The notes under the pieces: model-generated
The model's database searches: none
Seen by the model: the letters and a program-made list of their open reading frames with translations, nothing else
Told to the model about the DNA's origin: nothing
Assembly: GCA_964392615.1 (NCBI GenBank)
Contig: CAYMRB010000010.1
Span: forward strand, 1 to 49,419
Reading direction: 5' to 3'
DNA: 49,419 bases
DNA from: CAYMRB01 sp964392615
GTDB taxonomy: Bacteria > Planctomycetota > UBA8108
Translations under genes and position numbers: made by a program
Part shown: piece after piece, positions 29,733 to 37,869 of the stretch
How positions within the stretch are numbered: position 1 is the first letter of the stretch
How the letters are laid out: every line of letters starts with the position of its first letter

Positions 29733-29999
29733 ATGTCGGAGTATCTGGATTTGGTGGCGGGCACGACGCGCCCGCGGGTCGTCTGTCCGGAGACGAGGCA
29801 GAGCCTGTCGGTGGCCGGAGACGACGTCATCGCGCGATTGCGTGCCGAGATCGAGAGCGCGACCCTGCGTAACCGAGGCGGCGAGACCGTCGCGGGCGAG
29901 TTGACGGCCGGCTTCATTCGCGAGGACGGCAAGGTGCTCTATCCCGTGCTCGACGATGTTCCCGTTCTCCTCGTCGAGGGCAGCATCGAGCTCGAGTAG
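29733..29999 (+). CDS. Trm112-like small protein with lost zinc ligands
   Basis: An 88-residue protein resembling the UPF0434/Trm112 family. It has a VCPETRQSLS stretch in place of the usual CPxCKxxL, and an ending DGKVLYPVLDDVPVLLVEGS that matches the family's LAYPIRDGIPVML signature. Only one cysteine (in VCPE) remains, so the zinc site of Trm112 is probably absent. It follows the BatA-like gene by 54 bp, with a clear GGAAGGGAG ribosome site, and is probably the last gene of the operon. Trm112 proteins act as partners or stabilisers of methyltransferases; no methyltransferase lies nearby. Confidence 0.7.
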   Translation: MSEYLDLVAGTTRPRVVCPETRQSLSVAGDDVIARLRAEIESATLRNRGGETVAGELTAGFIREDGKVLYPVLDDVPVLLVEGSIELE

Positions 30000-30020
30000 T
30001 GCGCGGGTCGGCGGGGGCGC

Positions 30021-30395
30021 TCACTCGCGGCGTTCAGAAGCCCGCACGGCGCTGAAGGCGAACGCGCCCAGCAGGGCGAGCGTCGGTACCAGCACGGCCC
30101 AGCCGTACGCGCGGTACCCGACGATCATGAAGAGGGGGAGCGCGGCGGTCAGGAGCAGGATGCTGCCGATGCGGCCACGGCGTCCGCTACGCGCGGCGTT
30201 GTCCGGCGACGACCAAGCGTGGCCCTTGACGCCGTCGCCGTCGCCACGCCAGTCGTCGTCGTCATCGGGCAACTCTACCGAGTAGTAGTCGACGTCGCCC
30301 TTCCATCCGGTCTCCTGATCACTGCCGCAGTGCGGGCACGCTTGCGCGTTCTCGTCGACGGGCTCTCCGCAATGTGGGCAGTGGTACTCGCTCAT
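30021..30395 (-). CDS. Double zinc-ribbon membrane protein
   Basis: A 124-residue protein. It starts with a zinc ribbon of two CPHCG knuckles (YHCPHCGEPV and ACPHCGSDQ), then an acidic linker (PDDDDDWRGDGD), and ends with two hydrophobic segments (IGSILLLTAALPLFMIVGY and GWAVLVPTLALLGAFAF). It is probably membrane-anchored with the ribbon in the cytoplasm. It lies 49 bp downstream of clpC on the same strand and may share its transcript. The converging operon ends 21 bp away. Function unknown; ribbons of this kind often bind protein or nucleic acid. Confidence 0.8.
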   Translation of the reverse strand: MSEYHCPHCGEPVDENAQACPHCGSDQETGWKGDVDYYSVELPDDDDDWRGDGDGVKGHAWSSPDNAARSGRRGRIGSILLLTAALPLFMIVGYRAYGWAVLVPTLALLGAFAFSAVRASERRE

Positions 30396-30444
30396 GACGC
30401 TCTTGGTCTGGCTCAGTGTACCGCGTCGAGCGTCTGGCTTGCCG

Positions 30445-32895
30445 CTACGGCTTCGCGGGCTGCGGCACCCGCATGCGCAGGCAGCCCTCCTCGTAGTCCA
30501 GCCGCGCCGTATCCCCAGGGTTGATCTGCGCCAGGATGATCATCTCGGACAGCGGGTCCTCGATGCGCTCCTCGAGGACTCGTCGGATGCCGCGAGCGCC
30601 GTGCTTGTTGTCGAAGCCGAGCTGGATCAGGTATTGCTGCGCTTCCTCTGTGACTTCCAGCTGGATCTCCCGCTCGGCGAGTCGACTCTGAATCTTGGTG
30701 AGCTCGAGGTGGAAGATCTCGTTGATCTCCTCGATGTCGAGGAAATCGAAGGACACGACCGCGTCGACGCGATTGATGAACTCGGGCCGGAAGTGATTCT
30801 CGAGTTCCTCGGCGACGAACTTCGTCACCTGTCCCCTGTCGGACTCCTCGCCTCCCGATCGGAAACCGAGGCCGCCTTGCGTCAGCGACGCGCGCGCGCC
30901 GAGGTTCGACGTCATGATGAGGATCGTGTTCTTGAAGTCGACCGTGCGACCGAAACCGTCCGTCAAGCGACCCTCTTCGAGAATCTGCAGCAGCATGTTC
31001 GCGAAGTCGGGGTGCGCCTTCTCGATCTCGTCGAGGAGGACGACGGAGTACGGCTTGCGTCGAATCTTCTCGGTCAGCTGGCCGCCTTCCTCGTATCCGA
31101 CGTATCCCGGCGGCGAACCGATGAGCCGACTGATGCTGTGCTGTTCCATGTACTCGGACATGTCGAGCGCGATCAGCGCGTCGGGACAGCCGAACAGGAA
31201 TTCCGCCAGCGCCTTGGCGAGGAGCGTCTTGCCGACGCCGGACGGTCCGACGAAGACGAACGAACCGAGCGGGCGGTTGGGATCCTTGAGCCCGGCGCGC
31301 GAGCGGCGAATCGCCCTGGAGACGGCCGTGATCGCCTCTTCCTGGCCGATGACCGTTTCATGGAGGATCTCCTCCAGCTGCGCCAGACGCTTCGTCTCGT
31401 CTTCCTTGAGGTTCGCGATGTGAACGCCTGTCATCTGCTCGACGGTTTCGCGGATCGCCTCCGCGTCGACTTTGCCGTCGATCTCGCGGGTGGACTTTTT
31501 CCAGTCCTGGATCACCCCTTCCTTGTTGCGCTTGACCTTCTCGACCTTGTCGCGGAGCGACGCGGCGAGCTCGAAGTCCTGGTTGTGGACGGCGGCGTCC
31601 TTCTCCCGCTCGTAGCGTCCGAGGTCGTCCTCGAGCTGAGTCACGTCCGGCGGCCGCGTCGTGCGCGCCAGCCTTTCGCGCGAGCAGGCTTCGTCGATGA
31701 CGTCGATCGCCTTGTCGGGAAGGTACCGACCCGAGATGTAGCGCGACGAGAGCTCGACAGCGGCGAAGATCGCCTCGTCCGTGATGCGAACCCTGTGGTG
31801 CGCCTCGAGGCCGTCTCGCAGGCCGTGGAGGATCTCGACCGCCTCTATCTTCGACGGCGGCTCGATGATCACGGTCTGGAAGCGGCGCTCCATCGCGCCG
31901 TCCTTCTCGATGTGCTTGCGGTACTCGTCGAGCGTCGTCGCACCGATGCACTGAATGTCGCCGCGTGATAGCGGCGGCTTGAGGATGTTGGACGCGTCGA
32001 GCGAGCTCTCGGAGGCGCCCGCGCCCATCATCGTGTGGATCTCATCGACGAAGAGCATGATGTTCTTCGCGTCGATGACTTCCTTGATGATGCTTTTGAG
32101 GCGCTTCTCGAACTCACCGCGGTACTTCGTTCCCGCGAGAACGGCCGCGAGATCCAGGTTGATGACTCTCTTGTCCGCGAGGATCTCCGGCACGCTGCGG
32201 TCAGCGATGCGCTGCGCGAGCCCCTCGATGATCGCGGTCTTCCCGACACCGGGCTCGCCGATGACCACGGGGTTGTTCTTCGTCTTGCGGCTCAGGATCT
32301 GGATGATCCGTTGGATCTCCTTGTCGCGGCCGATGACGGGCTCGAGCTTGTTCAGCGAGGCCTGCTCGGTGAGGTCGATGCTGAACGACTCCAGAACGGT
32401 CAGCTTCTGACCGCCGGACTTCGGGAACTGGTACTTCTGCGGATTCGGCTGATCGTCGCCGGACCCGAGCATCGCCAGCACGGTCTGCTCGACGTCGGTA
32501 GCGTTCAGGCCGATCTGCTGCAGCATGCGGGCCGCGCCGCCCTCTTCTTCGCGCAGCACGCCGAGCAGCAGATGCTCCGTCGAGATGAACGAATGGCCGC
32601 AGCGCACGGCTTCGTCGCTCGCGAGCTGCAGGCAGCGTTTGGCGTGAGGCGTGAACGGGATGGCCGACGGGTGATCCCCCGTATCGATGCGACCGAGCGC
32701 CTCGTCGACCAACGTATTGAGTTGGTCCATGTCGGCGCTCGAGCGCATGAGGGCCTGTATCGCGATGCTGTCCCTCTGCGCGAGAACCGCTCGGAGCATG
32801 TGCTCCGTGCCGACGTAGTCGTGCCCTCGGCCCTTGGCCTCTTCTCCCGCAGCAAGAAGTACCTTCTCCGCACGTTCGGTAAACTTAACTGCCAT
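30445..32895 (-). CDS. clpC: ATP-dependent Clp protease ATP-binding subunit ClpC
   Basis: An 816-residue Hsp100 unfoldase. Layout: two N-terminal Clp repeats (VGTEHMLRAVL and ISTEHLLLGVL); first AAA+ module with GEPGVGKT and MLFVDEIHTMMGAGA; a middle coiled-coil with a UVR-like segment (DFELAASLRDKVEK), which marks ClpC rather than ClpA or ClpB; second AAA+ module with GPSGVGKT, LLDEIEKAHPD and IMTSNLGA; then the D2-small domain with GARGIRRVLEE. It feeds substrates to ClpP in the cytoplasm. The start is ATG 32895 (MAVKFTERAE), the usual ClpC N-terminus; the frame is open to 33045 but that extension is not conserved-looking. The ribosome site is weak. No CIRCE or CtsR box was found in the upstream 300 bp. 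Confidence 0.97.
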   Translation of the reverse strand: MAVKFTERAEKVLLAAGEEAKGRGHDYVGTEHMLRAVLAQRDSIAIQALMRSSADMDQLNTLVDEALGRIDTGDHPSAIPFTPHAKRCLQLASDEAVRCGHSFISTEHLLLGVLREEEGGAARMLQQIGLNATDVEQTVLAMLGSGDDQPNPQKYQFPKSGGQKLTVLESFSIDLTEQASLNKLEPVIGRDKEIQRIIQILSRKTKNNPVVIGEPGVGKTAIIEGLAQRIADRSVPEILADKRVINLDLAAVLAGTKYRGEFEKRLKSIIKEVIDAKNIMLFVDEIHTMMGAGASESSLDASNILKPPLSRGDIQCIGATTLDEYRKHIEKDGAMERRFQTVIIEPPSKIEAVEILHGLRDGLEAHHRVRITDEAIFAAVELSSRYISGRYLPDKAIDVIDEACSRERLARTTRPPDVTQLEDDLGRYEREKDAAVHNQDFELAASLRDKVEKVKRNKEGVIQDWKKSTREIDGKVDAEAIRETVEQMTGVHIANLKEDETKRLAQLEEILHETVIGQEEAITAVSRAIRRSRAGLKDPNRPLGSFVFVGPSGVGKTLLAKALAEFLFGCPDALIALDMSEYMEQHSISRLIGSPPGYVGYEEGGQLTEKIRRKPYSVVLLDEIEKAHPDFANMLLQILEEGRLTDGFGRTVDFKNTILIMTSNLGARASLTQGGLGFRSGGEESDRGQVTKFVAEELENHFRPEFINRVDAVVSFDFLDIEEINEIFHLELTKIQSRLAEREIQLEVTEEAQQYLIQLGFDNKHGARGIRRVLEERIEDPLSEMIILAQINPGDTARLDYEEGCLRMRVPQPAKP

Positions 32896-33212
32896 ATCTC
32901 GCGTCGCTTCTACTTTCGCGGTTGCGCGGCCAGTCAGCTTGAGCCGGCCCCAGACTCGGACCACGGACTGCCATCGTGTGGCCTGCTCGACCGAGCAGGT
33001 CGACGGGCGACCGAGGAAGTCTATCCTGCGGACGCCGATCGGCAAGCGGTTCGGTCAGCTCGCTGCTCTTCCAGCGATGCGTGAGGCTCGAGCGATCGCT
33101 TTTCCGGACGATGGTCGGCCTCGCCGGCGCATCGTATCTTCCTCGGAAGCCTCTCGTCGTCGGGCTCGCAGGCGGCGATGGCGACACTTGTCTGCGACAA
33201 TCCGAGGTGTCG
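32896..33212. promoter_or_regulatory. Shared divergent region between clpC and the TPR-protein gene
   Basis: This 317-bp region separates two divergent starts. It contains a perfect 8-bp dyad, CCTGCTCG (32982-32989)/CGAGCAGG (32992-32999), spaced by 2 bp, and a second small one, TTGTC/GACAA (33189-33201), just before the ribosome site GAGGTG (33204-33209). No convincing -35/-10 pair was found for either gene. No heat-shock box of a kind I know is present, and I see no small gene. Confidence 0.35.
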
Positions 33213-36200
33213 ATGTCCGTACAGACCGGAATCACGTCGCCGTCCACCGAGGGCGCCTTGCCGTCGCGGGAGTTCAAGCTCCTGGTCGACGGATTCAAGT
33301 CCTGGGTGGAGAGCCTGTCGACGGACGCGGACCGCCCGCCGTGCGTCGGTATCCTCGACGGCGAGCATGGCATGTCGTGTCTCGTCGACGCGTTGCGAGG
33401 TACGTGCTCCGACCTCGGCATCCGATTCCTGCGGTCCTCGGTTTGCGCTGCGGAGGCGGGGCCGGCAGGTGGGTGGTGCGAGCTGGTCGAGACGATTCTC
33501 GAGGCGGCGCCCGCGGCGACGGTTCAGCGTCACGCGGCTGTCCTGCGCACTCTGATTCCGGAAAGCGATGCCCTGCGGGATGCGGCCGCGCTGCCGGGGC
33601 TCGACGCCGAAGGCGCTCGTCTGCGGGTGATGGACAGCATGGTCCTCGCTTGCGTCGAGGCGGCCGAGCGAACGCCGACCGTGATCGCTTTCGAGGACGT
33701 GGAGAACGCCGATCCGTTCTCGCGTGATGTGCTGCGCCACCTGCTGCGCGTGCTCGCGCTGCGCGCTCGGCGTCGCAACGGGCACCGTCTCCTCGTCGTC
33801 CTGAGCGGCCGGACGTGCGACGCGGACGGCGACGCGGAGGCCATGCCGCTCGGATTCCACGAGCTCCGCGGCTCGGGGCTCGTCGCGTTCCGCGTCGACG
33901 TGCGCGGGCTGTCCCGCGACGACACGCGGCAGCTCGCGCAGGCTCGTCTCGGGCGTGAGCTTCCGCTGACCCTGCGCGAGAAGGTGCACCGCGCGTGTCA
34001 GGGCGATGCCCGCGCGATCGATTGGGCGTTGCGTCGCATCGCGCGCGTCGGCGAGTCCGAGGCGCTGTGGATCGATCGATGCTCCGACATCGGCGAGCTC
34101 GTGCCGGACGAGTATCGCGCGCTCGACCCCGACCGGCGTCGGCTGGTCCTCCAGCTCGCGGTCATCGGCACGCCCGCGTCGTCCGAATTCCTGGAGCGAC
34201 TCGAGCCGGGCGCGGCGTCGGACGAGGTCCTCGCAGGGCTCGAGCGCGACGGTTGGGCCGCCTCGTTTCGGGGGTTCTCTTCGGCGGAGACGGTGAGATT
34301 CGGCATCGATCCGGATGTCGCTCGCGCAGTGCTCGGCTGTGAGAGCCAGGATGTGATCGCCGAGATTCACGGCCGCGTCGCCGCGGTTCTCCTCGAGGAT
34401 TGCGAGCGCTCGGAGGCCGTCGCGGGGCGCACGGCCGTCCGGGTCGCATCGCATATCTTCGCGACTCTCGGGTCGGGACGGGTCGCGAAGCGTGCGCGCC
34501 GGCGCACCGAGACGTGGGGGACGCGCGATGCCGCTGCCTGCCTCTTCGACGTGAGCCGCGCGGCGGCCGGCTGGCTGGAGAGCCTCGGCTGTCAACGCGA
34601 AGCCCTCGATGTCCTCGAGCGGGCTCTCGTGTGCGGGACGAGCGACGATGGTGGCCGGCACGATGTCGAGACGCGTGTCGCGCGGCTTCTGGAAGCGACA
34701 GGCAACCACCGCGAGGCGATCGCGTTTTGGCGCGGCTCCCTGTCGGCGACGGAGGATCCCGAAGCCACGGCTCGCGCGTGGCGAAAGATCGGCGACCTGC
34801 GAGGGGAGCTCGGCGAGAGCGGAGCGCAGATCGACGCCTATCTGCACGGGCTTCGTGCGGTCGAGGGCAGCGCCGTGCTCGAGCGGACGAAGCTCCTGGC
34901 GCAGCTCGCTCGCGTGCACCACGAATCGGGCGAGCACGAAGACAGCGAGTCGTACCTGCGCCAAGGGCTGGATCTCCTGCAGTCGCAGGACTTCGATCTC
35001 GACGACGAGTGCCTCGAGATGTATCGCGTCACGCAGGAAGTGCGCTTCGACTGCTACGACGCTTCTCGCGCGATCGAGTTGGAGAAGCGATTGCTCGACG
35101 AGCGGGATGCCCGAGGGGATATCGTCGGGCGGTTGGTGTCCTTGCGCAGCCTGGCGCGCCTGTTTGCCCGCACGGGCGAGGTGGACGCGGCAGAGGCCTG
35201 CCTGCGCGCGGGGCTCGACGCGGCGGAGCGCTCCAGCGCCCGGCACCTGGTCGCAGGAGTGCTGGCCGAGCTCGGAGTGCTCTTCGGCGATCGAGGCGGC
35301 TACGCGGATGCGTTCCGCTTCCTCGAGCGCGCGTGGGCGCTCTTCCACGAGCTCGGCCGGGAGGTCGACGTCGGCGGAATCGAGTCCCGGCTCTGCGAAT
35401 ACGAGCTGCGCACCGGGCGCTTCAGCGATGCGGCTCGGACGCTTCGGCGGCTCCTCGAGCGACGATTCGGGCTGGCGGCCGGACCGACCGCTGTCGCCCC
35501 TCGGATCAAGACCACGCCCGGAGTCGAGTTCTCCGTCGCGGACGGCGCCGCGCCCGCCGGTCTGGGGCCGACAGCGACGCTCGACTGGGTCGAGCAGCGC
35601 GCCGCGCAGGGCGATGTCAGCGGGGCCTTTCGACATCTGGAGAACGCGCTCGGCCGCGAGGACTTCCGCGGCGGCGTCGTGCGGGCGCGAGCCGTCGGTC
35701 TGCTCGGACGTCTCGCGTTCTTGCGGGGTGACGTCGAGCTCGCCATCAAGTCGTACGAGCAGGGCTTCAAGTGCCTCGCGGCGTCAGCGGATCGCTCCGG
35801 TCTCGAGACGGCCTACCTCGAGGTGGGGGCGATCTTCCTGGATCGCGGTCACTACCAGCGAGCGCTGGAGTACACGCTGCGCGGGCTGCGACTGGCCCTC
35901 GACGCACCGGACGAGCGGACGGTACTCGTCGCGCTGTCGCGGCTGGCCGAATTCCTGAACGAGATCGGCGACTTCCAGGCTGCTGGGACGATCGCGCGAT
36001 CCGCGGCGACGTTGGCGCGCGCCGCGGGTCTGGCGTCGGCCGAGCTCGACGCGTGCGTCCTCCTCGCTCGGGCCGCGTCGCAGAGTGGCGATGCCGCGGA
36101 GGCCACCGGTGCGTTCCGACGCGCCGCGGAGCTCGACGCCCGACTCGACCTGCCGCTCGTCAGGTGTCGGCTGCTGCTGGAGAAGGGCTGGCACGACCTG

Positions 36201-36617
36201 CGCACCTGCCGATTCGGCACGGCCCTCGACGGAGCGCAGCACGGCCTGGAGCTGGCCCGAGATCTGGGGCTGACGCGGTCCGTGGAGGACTTCCGGCACC
36301 TCGTCGGAGCGGTCGAGGCCGATCCTCGCAACCCGCGCAAGAACTTCCTACACGCGCTCGACGTCCTCGCCGAGACGCTCGAGACCGCGGAACGGGATCG
36401 TCGTCCGCACCGGGCGTGGGAGCTGCTCGACCTGATGGCGGCGATCTACGATCGGCGCGCGAAGGTCGAAGTCGCGGCCGGATTCCGTCAGCGAGCCGAG
36501 GTCCTTCGCACGATCCACGCGGAACCCCGGCCCGCGGCGTGGGGGGAGTGGAGCTGGCCGTGTCGGCACGACCGGCGCGGCTTCTCACAGGATTCCGCGG
36601 ATCGGGCCGCGCCCTGA
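33213..36617 (+). CDS. TPR-repeat protein with degenerate P-loop ATPase-like N-terminus
   Basis: A 1134-residue cytoplasmic protein. The first 430 residues follow the layout of AAA_16/STAND-type regulators. There is a P-loop-like GILDGEHGMSCL (about 47-58) in which the essential Lys is Met. A Walker B-like VIAFEDVENADPFSRDVL lies at about 157-174, LLVVLSGR gives the sensor strand, and a helical lid contains RGLSRDDTRQLAQARL and CQGDARAIDWALRRI. From roughly 440 to 1100 it is TPR-like helical pairs (for example KIGDLRGELGESGAQIDAYL and EVGAIFLDRGHYQRALEY). Loss of the Lys suggests it no longer hydrolyses ATP and acts as a scaffold. ATG 33213 follows GAGGTG; the frame is open to 32976 but that stretch is regulatory. 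No kinase or HTH domain is present. Confidence 0.8.
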   Translation: MSVQTGITSPSTEGALPSREFKLLVDGFKSWVESLSTDADRPPCVGILDGEHGMSCLVDALRGTCSDLGIRFLRSSVCAAEAGPAGGWCELVETILEAAPAATVQRHAAVLRTLIPESDALRDAAALPGLDAEGARLRVMDSMVLACVEAAERTPTVIAFEDVENADPFSRDVLRHLLRVLALRARRRNGHRLLVVLSGRTCDADGDAEAMPLGFHELRGSGLVAFRVDVRGLSRDDTRQLAQARLGRELPLTLREKVHRACQGDARAIDWALRRIARVGESEALWIDRCSDIGELVPDEYRALDPDRRRLVLQLAVIGTPASSEFLERLEPGAASDEVLAGLERDGWAASFRGFSSAETVRFGIDPDVARAVLGCESQDVIAEIHGRVAAVLLEDCERSEAVAGRTAVRVASHIFATLGSGRVAKRARRRTETWGTRDAAACLFDVSRAAAGWLESLGCQREALDVLERALVCGTSDDGGRHDVETRVARLLEATGNHREAIAFWRGSLSATEDPEATARAWRKIGDLRGELGESGAQIDAYLHGLRAVEGSAVLERTKLLAQLARVHHESGEHEDSESYLRQGLDLLQSQDFDLDDECLEMYRVTQEVRFDCYDASRAIELEKRLLDERDARGDIVGRLVSLRSLARLFARTGEVDAAEACLRAGLDAAERSSARHLVAGVLAELGVLFGDRGGYADAFRFLERAWALFHELGREVDVGGIESRLCEYELRTGRFSDAARTLRRLLERRFGLAAGPTAVAPRIKTTPGVEFSVADGAAPAGLGPTATLDWVEQRAAQGDVSGAFRHLENALGREDFRGGVVRARAVGLLGRLAFLRGDVELAIKSYEQGFKCLAASADRSGLETAYLEVGAIFLDRGHYQRALEYTLRGLRLALDAPDERTVLVALSRLAEFLNEIGDFQAAGTIARSAATLARAAGLASAELDACVLLARAASQSGDAAEATGAFRRAAELDARLDLPLVRCRLLLEKGWHDLRTCRFGTALDGAQHGLELARDLGLTRSVEDFRHLVGAVEADPRNPRKNFLHALDVLAETLETAERDRRPHRAWELLDLMAAIYDRRAKVEVAAGFRQRAEVLRTIHAEPRPAAWGEWSWPCRHDRRGFSQDSADRAAP

Positions 36618-36706
36618 CCCCGGCCGAGACCGTAAAGCGCTTTCAACAAGTGCTTTGCACTCGGGTTTGGGGGTGTTGGAATCTTGTGGAATTCGGCTCC
36701 GAGGCC

Positions 36707-36735
36707 TTGACGCGCGCGGGCCCACTCGCTATAGT
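36707..36735 (+). promoter_or_regulatory. Strong sigma-70-like promoter for a candidate small RNA
   Basis: TTGACG (36707-36712), a 17-bp spacer and TATAGT (36730-36735) each match the consensus at five of six positions. It lies 90 bp after the stop of the TPR-protein gene. No open reading frame with a ribosome site follows before the terminator at 36854. Confidence 0.65.
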
Positions 36736-36740
36736 AGGCG

Positions 36741-36854
36741 TCGCTCGGGCTAGCTGGCGACGCGTGCGCCGCGCCCGCACTTCACGACGAACATCAGATT
36801 TTCTCTTCACTTCTTTTCTAAGGGCGTCTTAACTCCTCTGAGACGTCCTTTTTT
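36741..36854 (+). ncRNA. Candidate small RNA (about 114 nt), unassigned family
   Basis: The segment between a strong promoter and an intrinsic terminator has three potential hairpins and no coding sense. Hairpin 1 is GCGTCGC (36738-36744) with GCGACGC (36757-36763). Hairpin 2 is GTGCG (36764-36768) with CGCAC (36776-36780). A U/C-rich single-stranded stretch (about 36797-36820) follows, and then the terminator hairpin. The exact start is uncertain: if it is at 36741-36743, the first bases of hairpin 1 fall outside the RNA. I compared it mentally with SRP RNA, 6S, tmRNA and RNase P and saw none of their conserved blocks. A terminator serving only the upstream gene is the alternative. Confidence 0.45.
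36822..36854 (+). terminator. Intrinsic terminator
   Basis: GGGCGTCT (36822-36829) pairs with AGACGTCC (36841-36848), 8 bp including one G-U pair, with an 11-nt loop. Six T's (36849-36854) follow directly. This is one of only two clear rho-independent terminators in the window; the other is at 38087. Confidence 0.85.
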
Positions 36855-37002
36855 CGTTGGCAGTTGGCGCTTGCCTTTCATGAGGCTTCGGTGCGCTCAG
36901 TCGACGACGGGCCTCCGGCAGTGAGTGGCCGGCCCGCGCACCGCGGGTCGTCGGGGCGGGGCCGGGTGCGCGGTCCGTCGGGAAGGCCGGCCTCTGCTCG
37001 TC

Positions 37003-37800
37003 TCAGAGCTCGAGCTGGAAGACCTTCCAGGCGCCGTCGACCCAGACGAGTTGCGCCATGGTCAGGACCAAGAGCGTGCCGTCGGACGTCAGGTCGAGCT
37101 TGCCTTGGGACATCAGCGGCAGGTTCTCGCGCATCACGCCCTTCGGTCGTGCGTAGCCGATCGATCCCGTCCGCGAGGAGGTCGTCACGGTCTTGCCCTT
37201 CAGCGAGTCGATCAGGACGCGGAGCACCTGCCGGTTCTTGAGGTAGACGCTGTCGCCGACGATCGACGCGCCCGTCGGAGTCAGCACGGAGGCCTTGAGC
37301 TCCGTCGGGGAGAGCAGGTGGCGACTCGCGCCGTCGAGGTCGCCGGCGGCGATCTTCGCTCCGAAGTCCTTCATCGCGGTCTCGAACGCGGCGGTGGCGG
37401 CCTTCTCGTCGAGGCGCGCGCTTTCGGGAGTCGTGGGCGTCGGTGGCGTCGCGGGCGTCTTACCGGAGTTCGCCGTCGCGTCCGGGGTGCCCTTGTCGCT
37501 CGGCGTCGGCTGGGCCGTCTTCGGCTCGACCGCGCTCGGGCGCAGCTTGCCCTCGAGGTCGACCAGGGCTGCCGGCTGCTCGGCCGCCGTGCTCGTGCCG
37601 GCGTCCGCGTCGTCCGTCTTCGCGGGTGTACCCGGCGCGCCAGGCGCGCCCGTCGTCTCCGGCGTTCCGTGGTTGCACGCAGCCGAGCTGGCGATCGCCG
37701 CGACGGCGATCAGCGCGCCCGAAAGTCGGCCTGCAAGCCAGCCGCTGCGGCGTGTCGACGGCCGGCGGCGGCACGTTGGGGAGAGTCGAGAGGGTGTCAT
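37003..37800 (-). CDS. Probable lipoprotein with NTF2-like C-terminal domain
   Basis: A 265-residue exported protein. The N-terminus is basic (SPTCRRRPSTRRSGW), then hydrophobic (LSGALIAVAAIASSAAC), with a cysteine where a lipobox would end; the residue before it is Ala but the -3 position is Ser, so lipidation is uncertain. Residues about 38-120 are Ala/Pro/Thr-rich low complexity (a likely wall-spanning linker). The last 140 residues (from AAFETAMKDFGAKIAAGD to WVDGAWKVFQLEL) look like a small alpha+beta NTF2-type fold, an inference from the closing DGxWKV motif. Start ATG 37800 has an AGGAG ribosome site; the frame is open to 37893 without one. Its upstream region carries a plus-strand promoter and a structured RNA. 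Confidence 0.7.
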   Translation of the reverse strand: MTPSRLSPTCRRRPSTRRSGWLAGRLSGALIAVAAIASSAACNHGTPETTGAPGAPGTPAKTDDADAGTSTAAEQPAALVDLEGKLRPSAVEPKTAQPTPSDKGTPDATANSGKTPATPPTPTTPESARLDEKAATAAFETAMKDFGAKIAAGDLDGASRHLLSPTELKASVLTPTGASIVGDSVYLKNRQVLRVLIDSLKGKTVTTSSRTGSIGYARPKGVMRENLPLMSQGKLDLTSDGTLLVLTMAQLVWVDGAWKVFQLEL

Positions 37801-37834
37801 CGGAAGCTCCTGAGGGAATCGGGTCTCGGCGACG

Positions 37835-37863
37835 TAGACAGCGTGTCGAGCCACCCGTAGAAT
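37835..37863 (+). promoter_or_regulatory. Promoter for a structured plus-strand RNA
   Basis: TAGACA (37835-37840) and TAGAAT (37858-37863), each five of six to consensus, are spaced by 17 bp. The predicted start is near 37870. It reads away from the lipoprotein gene starting at 37800 on the other strand. Confidence 0.6.
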
Positions 37864-37869
37864 TGACGC

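Noticed and set aside
32976..33210. N-terminal extension of the TPR protein (open frame to 32976)
   Set aside because: No ribosome site; sequence overlaps the clpC control region, and ATG 33213 has a good GAGGTG site.
36649..36661. AGTGC/GCACT hairpin as terminator of the TPR-protein gene
   Set aside because: Only 5 bp with a 3-nt loop and no T-run; the strong terminator lies further on at 36822.
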